This document shows, in pieces, positions 55,852 to 64,000 of a stretch of DNA of 64,000 nt (position 1 is the first letter of the stretch; each line of letters opens with the position of its first letter). The position numbers and the translations under genes are program-made. Source of the DNA: Isoetes taiwanensis (taxonomy: Eukaryota > Streptophyta > Lycopodiopsida > Isoetales > Isoetaceae); contig JAJEKV010000418.1 of the NCBI GenBank assembly GCA_021234155.1, positions 62,001-126,000 on the forward strand, read 5' to 3'. Below the pieces are notes generated by a model that saw nothing but the letters and a program-made list of their open reading frames with translations, had not been told where the DNA came from and ran no database searches.

Positions 55852-56304
55852 AAAAAGAGTTTCTGGAGCTATATTATCCCGGTGTGGAGAAGCATCATCT
55901 GACATATCAAGGAATGCAAGCACAGAGGAAGAATTGACAAGGTCAAAAGGATGCAGAGAAGAAGGAGAGAAAGAACAAGGAGGCACAACAAGAGTCTGAG
56001 GAGGAGGATGTAGGGGATGGCACTTTAGAAGAAACTATCTCTGATGAAGAGTCTGCTTCTGAAGAAAGTGAAACTGAATCAGGAAGTCCATCATCAAAAT
56101 TGCCACCAATCATGGATCCACTAACTTAGGAGAAGTTGGCGCAGGCCTTACCAGAAGAGGAGAGAATTCTTGAGGTAAATCCATAGGACCAGATATACAG
56201 AATGCTTCTGTTCTTCCTGAACAAACCGACCTTAGTCCTATCAGAGCTGAAGAAGAAGATAGGACATCCAGGATGGGAGAAAAGACGACTTCACCCACAA
56301 AAGA
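55852..56304 (+). pseudogene. Gene Y, continuation after element X: acidic linker
   Basis: With X and one gcaac copy removed, the codon split at 41409 is completed and the frame runs VATEQ then QKEFLELYYPGVE without a shift. This shows both sides were one exon. A lysine/glutamate-rich stretch and a strongly acidic one (DEESASEESETESGSPS) follow. In-frame stops occur after QRKN, PLT and EVNP, and one small shift occurs near 56185. The exon ends at a GT donor (56305, gtaagc). Confidence 0.6.
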
Positions 56305-56437
56305 GTAAGCCATCTACGCCTTCTGTAGCGAAGTTCTTTTATTATATCGACCAATTTTTCAGCATGTCTTATGCATAGCGCGTGTATTACTCTTGAATTT
56401 CAATAAAAAATTTTAACTTAAAATATGCATTGTGCAG

Positions 56438-57000
56438 AGAGGAGACTACTCCAAATAACAACAAACTTATTCTCTTCGACCTGAATAGAGTTCTTATCAA
56501 GTCCTTTTCCAAGCAAAGTACAGTGCTGCACCTCCTTTTCCTGGAGTGGTTCTAGATACAAAGACCAAATGGGTGTATCCAAGACCAGGTGTTCACAAAT
56601 TGTTGAGCCATCTGAAGGACAGAGCCAGCATTGGTATATGGTCATCCATGTTGAGAAACAATATATTAGAAATTAAAGAGAGCTAAAGAACTTCGATTTC
56701 TACATTATTTTAGATCAAGGTAATTGTGGGATTGTTCGTCGACCACAACATGGAGCAAAGAATATCTTCATCAAGAATATACATGAGGCCTTGGAGGTGA
56801 TAGAAGGATTTCCGTGTAAGAGCATATATGTTTGGTGGATGATGACACCATCGAAAGTGTTGCTTTGAATGTAGACAACATCATAAATCCGGACATGGCA
56901 CCCAAATAATGTAGATGAAGAGAATTGGATGTCGCTATAAATACTACGATGTTTGACTCCCTCATATTAGCCCCCATGCGCCTACTTCCCCAGTAATAGA
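56438..57000 (+). pseudogene. Gene Y, FCP1/NIF-type phosphatase-like domain
   Basis: After a 133-base intron (56305-56437, acceptor gtgcag) the frame continues TTPNNNKLILFDLNRVLI. This is the HAD motif I position, but with D-L-N where D-x-D is catalytic. A shift leads to VVLDTKTKWVYPRPGVHKLL and RASIGIWSSMLRNN, the R-P-G and WSS blocks of FCP1/NLI-interacting-factor domains. They are followed by GNCGIVRRPQHGAKN, KNIHEALEVIEGFP and VVDDDTIES, the acidic motif IV. Active members remove phosphate from the RNA polymerase II tail; plants also have members with D-x-N that may be inactive. Several shifts and stops make this copy dead. Confidence 0.65.
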
Positions 57001-57122
57001 CCGTGATTTGCAAGGAAAAGCTTAACCCTACGCATTCTATGATCCGTTGTAAAAAATTATCACAATGAAAAATATATCTAGATTTGTAAAAATTCCTTGT
57101 ACATGTACATAACTTATAAGAA

Positions 57123-57150
57123 CTAGTTATGGTGCCCGGCGTTGCCGGGC
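57123..57150 (-). mobile_element. Helitron-like 3' terminus, opposite orientation
   Basis: On the minus strand a 7-base stem (gcccggc, loop aac, gccgggc), the spacer accataa and CTAG followed by T repeat the layout at 36721-36748 almost exactly. The element body would lie to the right. No 5' end or helicase gene was found. Confidence 0.6.
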
Positions 57151-58101
57151 TTTAGTAACAATTTGAAGGGGTCTTCGCCATCTACCATCTGAGACCAAAT
57201 TGTAATAGGTGCCAATCGTTATGGATATGAACACGGGTAGAAAGTTATTACATATATGTGCATTATAGAAGGCATTAACTCATGTTTTAGACATATATTG
57301 CTCTAAGTTTATGCAACATCTTTTTATAAAAACATAGTCATGCAGAAAAATGTCCCACATTGTCTCAATCTTTAACACGCTTGTGTTAAAGGTTGATCAA
57401 ATTTGTTTCGCTTTGCATATGCTATTGATCTTTATCCTCAAAAGCGTGTTGTGTCACTGTAGATCCAACATTGGGCTATATTATAAAGGTTATGATGCAA
57501 TATGTTTGGCATGACTACACCTAAGATCTTTTTATTTGAAAGGAATGCAATGTCGTTTATGGTATATATCAAATCATCAATTGACTTGCATATATTTTGG
57601 GTGCCCGTCTACAATCCCATCTGTAACCTTGACTAAAACTTAGCATGATTTATTATGTTATATACAACCTTTACCAAAACTTAGCGATGGCAATTCAAAT
57701 AAAATGTATCAATGCGCCTTTAATGTCTGCAATAGTATCTTGAGTGCTAAACGTCCAACTAAGTGGTTGAATAAAATAACGTAATTACAGTAAATTTAGT
57801 AGTATAAATGGATCATACATTTAGCATATAATGTTGTGGGTTGTTAAATGTTGTGGATTGCTTACCTAACAACAAACAAACATTTTTGTTAGTGTTTTTG
57901 ATGAAATACAAAATGGAGGATATATAGTCAAATTGCTTGATAATCTTGGTAAACTATCCTTGGGTTACAGGGTAGCAGCTTCATCATGTTCAAACGGGCA
58001 CTCCACGACCAAAACTTAAGAAGAAATTGATCATTTCCCGTTTCTCATATATATCAAAATTTAATGTATTTAAAACAAAAAATAAAACTTGGGAAAGAAA
58101 G
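57151..58101. other. No recognisable gene
   Basis: AT-rich sequence without long frames. Possibly the decayed body of the Helitron-like element ending at 57123. Confidence 0.4.
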
Positions 58102-58175
58102 TTGATGAAGGTGGGACTCGAACTCAAGTTTGCATCGCGTATGTGCCAATAACGCAAACCACAAAACTATCATCA
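58102..58175 (-). other. tRNA-like relic with B-box sequence
   Basis: On the minus strand, about 74 bases contain gttcgagtccc (B box) near the 3' side and ends that partly pair (gatga against ttcatc). The T-stem has two mismatches and the D-arm is not clear, so this is a decayed tRNA or SINE head, not a working tRNA. Confidence 0.3.
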
Positions 58176-61100
58176 TGCAAAGAACTTAGAATATTTTCAA
58201 GATAAAAAACAATAACAAATTACAGACAGAGACAATAGTGACTGATGAAACATAATCGTGACTTAATTTAGGCCGAAACTCTCTATAAAAATTGGATGAA
58301 CATGCAAGAAAAGAAGCAATTTATTTCTCATGAATCAAATACACTAATTCAAGCATAAAATAGAAATAGATTCATTTCTAGCATTCAAGCAAAGATAAGG
58401 CTCTAGATAATTGAGTTGCCTGTAATGCTCAAACCACTACCCCAATCAGAAATTTCCTTTTACTCCTCCTACTACTATTTTCTAACTAAGGACCTAAGAA
58501 GATACACAACATTATGCTATACGAAACCCCAAATGAGTGCACGCTAAACATGCAATCGCATAGTTTCCGAATAACAAATACAATCCAATCATTGCCTAAA
58601 AATTTAGTCTTGTCACCTAGGTTTTAGAAGTCACTCAAATTTGGGGCATTTGCTTTCATGCATTGCGGATGTAACCTTCATCAATGGTTTTGGATGCTGG
58701 TCCTGCAAACAGAACTACATTCTTAAATAGTAATGATGCCGAAACCAGAAGACATCCAATGCATCAAATCTCAAAAACATTTTTGTGGATCTCGTGACCA
58801 AAGATTCCCGGATAGAATACAATGTATCACATGCTTCGGATGAACGCTTTTCTTCACATCAATGTAGCTTTTGTTATTACATACACTCATCCCACTTCAT
58901 AAATAGAGAACTTGAGTTAAAAAAAAACCTAATATCGGAAAAAACTTTGGGAAAGGATCTATTTGGAAGCAAAATGAGCTAGAAGTCTACTTCTATGCAC
59001 CGCACTACATTCCTATTAACTCAAATGCTTAAATTTCTTCTACTTTATATGAAGATAACATTCTTGGCATGAAAGATAGATCATATCGATGCTAAATCAT
59101 GATTTTCTCGATGTATTTGAATTTTTATTATGAAAGTATATTTTGATTCAACTTATATAAAATCAACAATTTAGGCACATGCATCACCGGCAGTCGCATG
59201 GTGGACAAATACAAAGATGAAGAACTCGCTACATAACAACATCATTAGTACCGCAGAAAAATAAAAGCAAGTGATAATCATACATCAAAGGAAAACCAAG
59301 CAGCTTGGTCACCGTTTTCAAAGTGCTTTCGAGATGGCCGATAGTTTTATCATGTGGATAAGATGCAACAACGTAATAGAATGGCACAAAGGGCCAAAAT
59401 ATGACGCATTAAATGTAGGAAAATACTTGGAATTAAAAAAGTAGAGTTGAGGCAAAAGCATGTGTCCGCATATGTGCTATAAAAGGCTAAGAACGATGTT
59501 GTCAAGTTGCATGCAAATAATGTTTCATATGTGGCACTATGAAAAAAATGTAATTCTATCCCTAATTTTTCTAGCCATATGCATGAAGCAAACCCCATCT
59601 CCAAATTTTATTCCAAGGTTAAAGCATTTTGCTCAAATTTGCATTCAAAGTCCCATTCCGGTCGGTTTGTAAATATATGGGAATAATAGCTCGTGAAGCC
59701 GCTGCCTCTCTATCTCCGCATTTGTTCGCCAGATCAAATACTACTTTTGTTTTAGCTTGTGCTATAGAAGAGAGAGGCTCTGTAATCTAAGAATCTTACT
59801 AAATTTTGCATCAAGAAAGCTGACCAAAAGACGCTAATAAACACTGCTAGAAGATAAGCCAATCAATTTTGTGCAGAGGTTTCTACCATTCATGGATAAC
59901 AAAAGTTGGATGTAAAAAGGAGCAAAAAATCTAAACATTTGTGTGTGTAAGAGGCCATTTGCATTATATACATTTGTGTGTGTAGTAAGAGAATGCCATT
60001 TGATGGAGCTTTTATGTACAATGGATTTTGAATGTTTTAGAGTCCAAAGTGGTCATGAAAGAAGCGTAGGGGAGGCTGCCTTTGTGAGCCCTCCCCAACC
60101 TTTTTGACAGGAGTTTCAGCCTACGTGTAGAAGAAGAAGAGAATTTTGGTCATGTTAATACCCCCCTTAAAGGGATGATGGTGATAAGAAAGTATTAGTG
60201 GACACGCCTCTTTAAGAAAATGACAAATTAGCGGGTGGAAATGGCAATCCTCATTGATTTTCCCTCAACCTTAAGGAAGCCAACACCATATTATCCTTTG
60301 CAAGAGGGCTGTTGTGGGGCTTGCAATTATTGGACATAGGTGGCACCATGAACGTCTTGGGAATCAACAATTGCGCCTTCAAGTCTACTCTAAAGAGGAG
60401 GTTTGTGGGCCTTTATTGCATTTCTTATTTTGATTATAATCGCGATACTTTGCATAATTTATAATTAGCCTCGCCAAAAGCAGATTCTTGTAAATCTTAA
60501 AGTTGCTGGAGAAAACTTATACTACAGGATAGATGTTCTATAAACTTTGTTTCGTAGATATGAATTAACTATAAAAGTTGGCTACTTCTAGTTGTGCTCT
60601 TTCATGTTTTTAGGTTTAGTAATATGTGTGTTCAAAAGGATTACTATGTACCTTTGCTACTGAGAAGAAGCCAACTCTAGGTCGGTTACATTGGTTTCTT
60701 TCACGATTAAAAAGTTCTAGAAGTGCAGATAACAACAATAATAAAATTTGTAATGTGGAAAGTTCTCTTTTTTTCATAGAAAGTGAATCAGTTTGTTTAC
60801 CTTGGGGAAAATGAAGGAGAGCCTTTTGGGGCGCCATATTCTGCATAAATTATACCGAAGTTCTGAGATATGTTGGCCAGCTTTTGAAGCCTCAGAATCG
60901 GTCTCAGATTTTGGGTCAGAATAGTACTTTAGCTTATTCCGTTTTGCAAACATCGATCAAGGCATCATCATTATAAAAGCTTCTAAAGAGTAACTTAGTA
61001 GCCGAAAGTAACTCAATAATGTAATAGCAAGAGAATTTCCCCGCAGGTAAAGATATGTCATATGATGAACACAAAAAATGTAACAAAATCTTACTCCGCC

Positions 61101-62875
61101 GGAGGTCTAAGATGCAAAGAATGCAACATGATCTTCCACAATGTACAATGGTAGCTTCTCATAAGTCAACCCCAAAAAAATGGTCTAATCGAGATCCTCA
61201 GGCATTATTATCTAGAATGTAGCTAATCAAAACACGAAGCCTTCCAACGAAGTTCACGGCAAAACAATGAATCATCAAGCTTCACGCTTTTATACCTTTG
61301 TTAAAAAGACGCACAAAATGATTTTTCAGATTCTCTCCTCGAAGCCGAACATATTCAAATTTTAGATAAATGGCACATTATGCATATTTGTGTAGCTTAT
61401 AAAGTCAGAATTCTCTGATCATATGACAACTTGATTAATAGAATTACATAATGCATGTTTATGACTTAGGTTGACTCGCGGATAGAATGATCATGCATGT
61501 CACTTTGGAGCTCCTGGCAACCGTGATTTGCTTGAAAATGTTAAAAATGCTAGGATGCCTAGCATGCAAGGATGCATTCCCTGTGACCAACAGGTCTAAT
61601 TTAATATAGCCCTGGCGTATGACAACATGTGGATATGCTTCAAAGAGAAAAAATACAAGCTTGTGATGATTTTAATTGTTATTTTCAAACTTCTCTCAAA
61701 AAATCTTGAAAAGAAGCAATTACGGACATCAAATTTGATCTCACCTATCTAAGAGCCAACCTTTAATGAAGCAAGCAATGGCCGGAGGAAGAAATGCCAT
61801 AACATCCCAATAGATAGAAATTATATTCTTATTGACATCATACTCACAAAGATGTAGCAAACTCAAGAAGCATGAAAAATGGATGAAAATGTATGCACAC
61901 CTTGAGACGATCAAGATAACGCCTCTTTCATGCTTGCATTTAAAACTTGATGTTCGGACCTAATTCTTTTGCACCAATGCAAGTGATCATAAGCAAGCAA
62001 CACAATCTCTTCCCGATGCACAAATCTGAAGAATGCTGGGAAGTGGAGCCGCTAGGGGTTTCGAAGCCCCGAGGAAAAGGCAATCTCAAATTTCTAGAAC
62101 TCATACCTATCTTGAACGAAAATGCACGCCGGATTGCCTCAGCCGCGGACATGCATGTTAGATTTGCCACTTTCAAGAATAAAAAGAATTTGAAGACAAC
62201 CATATTTTTAATTTCGATGCCACCAAAATGTCAAATACTTCTTCTATGATTTTTGGAAGATCGGGAAGTTTTCCCGCAGCCTAGAACCCTAAAAATCTTA
62301 GGAAATCAACTTATACAAAATTCCAAAAACCGGAAAATCCCAAATTAACAAGATTGATATACAAGATGTTTCTTGATGCAAAATTAGTTTGGCCTTGGCT
62401 CTTTCCAGTCTACACTATACTTTTTGCCTTGGTTTTGTTGTCACTAATTTCTAACGCATTCAATAAATGGTGCAATATTGCCATCAATTCATATTCAAAA
62501 AAATACAGGACGCAATTTCTTGCTCAAAACATAGGGAAAAAACCCGAGATAAAAAAAATGAACAGTGGAATAATTTCAAAATAACGAAATCGTGGTTTTC
62601 ACAAGAATAAAGTATAGTACAAAGTACAAAAGAACTTTCATCAGATCTGTGCAGTATTCTCAAAAACTAATAGCAAACTGAACGGTACTCAAGAGACAAT
62701 CTTATTGATGTTTAGAGAAACCAAACGATCCATGACATAATGCTTGTTATATAATTGTAAGACCATTGCATACATCCTTATTGCATGAAGATGAGTCTTA
62801 ATGCCTTGCAAGAGAAGAACCCAATCTAAAGACGGGATCCACCTTTGCCTAGGATGCATTATTATTTTAACCCAA
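58176..62875. other. No recognisable gene
   Basis: The stretch has only short frames (for example 58785-58982, 59460-59672, 61947-62249) with no known motif. I saw no LTR, inverted repeat or RNA gene. Old degraded repeats are likely. Confidence 0.45.
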
Positions 62876-63074
62876 AATATCTAGTAATTCCTACAAATCA
62901 TGCACATAGAACTTTCCAATAAGGTTAAGCTTACATCATACAAAATTCCATGTGGACTTCCTTCGCTCCTATACTAAATTTACATTTCTCCCCAAAACTA
63001 CCTAGTAATTACCTACAAATCAAGCACATAGAACTTTTCGAAAGGTTAAGCTTACATCATACACAATTTATTGC
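62876..63074. repeat. Direct repeat, offset 121 bases
   Basis: Segments of about 77 bases at 62876-62953 and 62997-63074 share ctagtaatt, ctacaaatca, gcacatagaactttt and ggttaagcttacatcataca. Copy 2 has small indels. Confidence 0.8.
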
Positions 63075-63169
63075 AAGATTCTCTGTGCACAAGTTCTTTA
63101 TGGATGAAACTCCTGCAGCCCACACCAAAGAAGGAAGGAAGTATATTTTAACGTCCGCTGGAGGCCAAA

Positions 63170-64000
63170 CTTGACCTATGAGACTACAGACATGCAAAGA
63201 CACAAAGCAGATAAAATCACACCAAAAAGACAAATGCTACTATACAATGTGTCCCTACTCTTTGGGATGAAAAAACCCCACATGGGAGGAAAAACCCGGT
63301 AGTAGGCTCGGGATCCCTTGTCCTATAAAGGGATTCTCTCGACGGTAGAGACTTGCAAAATGTAGGATCGCGCAGACGCAACCATTGACGATGCTGAAGA
63401 ATTGATGCGGCGGTGCCAGCAGAGCATCTAAGATCAAAGATGTGTTGCTCTGGATATGCGTGATATGCCGGACACTCTGGGTGCAGCATGGTGTTCATCC
63501 TCTCTTGTCGCGATGTGGCAACACCGCATATTCTCTCTCATGTAGGGGGATTCTCTCGGCCTCCATCGTAGTCCAACGACCTTTTTCAATTAGAGATGAT
63601 GGGACCTCGTCCTCACGCGGAGGCAATAGCTCTTCGTTTCTTCATAGATATATGCTTTCAAGCACTTGGTGTGGGCCATGTTCGTTGTTGGATAGTTCGT
63701 GTGGTAGTGCTTTCTGTTTTAGGCTTTGCATGAGTGGGTCGCATCCCGCGAGTGGTGGCAAAGTGCTCATTCGGTGTGCGGCCTGTCCCTGGGCATCGTG
63801 CATAGCAGCCGGTAGTCTATAGACCACATTGCGAACCATCCCCCCATAAAGCTGCTCCCCGCCATACTCTCTTAGCTTGTTGCGGCTCTTGTGCCAATAA
63901 CAAAGCCCCTGGGAAGACGTTTGTGCATCCATCTTTGGTGACCTTGTGGAAATATGCAAGATGTCTCAAGATAGCGGAATGTTGGGGGCCGTAACCCGCC
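63170..64000 (-). other. Possible copia-type LTR sequence at the window edge
   Basis: The minus strand contains gggtttttcctcccatgtgg and ggggttttttcatccca, wording typical of the 3' part of some plant copia LTRs. The plus strand ends ggaatgttgggggccgtaac, which resembles the start of another LTR after a purine run. The frames present have no domain. The window ends before a second LTR could be seen. Confidence 0.3.

Noticed and set aside
36721..57150. Gene Y captured inside one Helitron
   Set aside because: Both terminal structures are 3' ends facing inward to Y, so each element body lies outside the interval.
58102..58175. Functional tRNA gene
   Set aside because: The T-stem has mismatches, the D-arm is unclear and the acceptor stem pairs only partly.
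63217..63959. Coding genes suggested by several 60-126 codon frames at the right edge
   Set aside because: The frames overlap each other on both strands, lack motifs, and sit in sequence resembling LTR ends.
1..64000. CRISPR arrays, bacterial operons, rRNA or organelle inserts
   Set aside because: No regularly spaced short repeats, ribosome-binding-site gene chains, rRNA or plastid/mitochondrial gene segments were seen; the content is plant nuclear.

Overview
The window looks like nuclear DNA of a land plant with a large, repeat-filled genome. Plant-type LINEs, Ty3/gypsy and Ty1/copia elements, a pentatricopeptide-repeat (PPR) pseudogene and GT-AG introns support this. The wording of the PPR repeats suggests a seed-free plant, perhaps a fern; that is an inference from remembered family style, not a search result. 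Nearly everything is a mobile element or a broken gene, and no intact host gene is visible.

Layout. 1-6.3 kb: tandem duplications, unassigned sequence and a decayed PPR gene (3478-5463). 6.3-19.1 kb: LINE A, bounded by a perfect 18-base target-site duplication. Its 5' half is split by LINE B, which has the 5'-inverted form expected of twin priming. 19.2-30.6 kb: a replication-protein-A-like gene remnant broken by a complete minus-strand gypsy element (2454-base LTRs, TSD aggac) with an archaeal-type RNase H segment before the reverse transcriptase. 30.6-32.0 kb: foldback elements. 32.1-36.6 kb: a polypurine tract cut in two by a 2434-base solo LTR. 36.7 kb: a Helitron-like 3' end.

38.4-57.0 kb holds the most unusual locus, called gene Y here. 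It is a broken, intron-containing gene whose frames read in order: a ParB-like domain with a VIDGQH motif, a lysine-rich linker, a region laid out like a beta-class DNA amino-methyltransferase but with the catalytic DPPY-type motif replaced, an acidic linker, and an FCP1/NIF (HAD-type) phosphatase-like domain. It is split by element X (41410-55846, TSD gcaac), a non-autonomous LTR element with about 2.4-kb LTRs around only 299 bases. X's left LTR was later hit by a full-length copia element (41640-46875, TSD ataaa) and also carries a 0.64-kb insert. Its right LTR contains a 3.3-kb array of SINE-like units, four forward and six inverted. Removing X restores Y's frame exactly at the junction.

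57.1-64.0 kb: a second Helitron-like 3' end in the opposite orientation, a tRNA-like relic, a short direct repeat, and possible copia LTR sequence at the end, with no recognisable gene.

Insertion order from nesting: LINE B into LINE A; gypsy into the RPA-like gene; X into gene Y; copia and the SINE-like array into X. Many LTR-pair differences are clustered short indels in CG-rich stretches, so either the assembly consensus is unreliable there or methylated CG sites are mutating quickly. Some reported frameshifts may therefore be artefacts.
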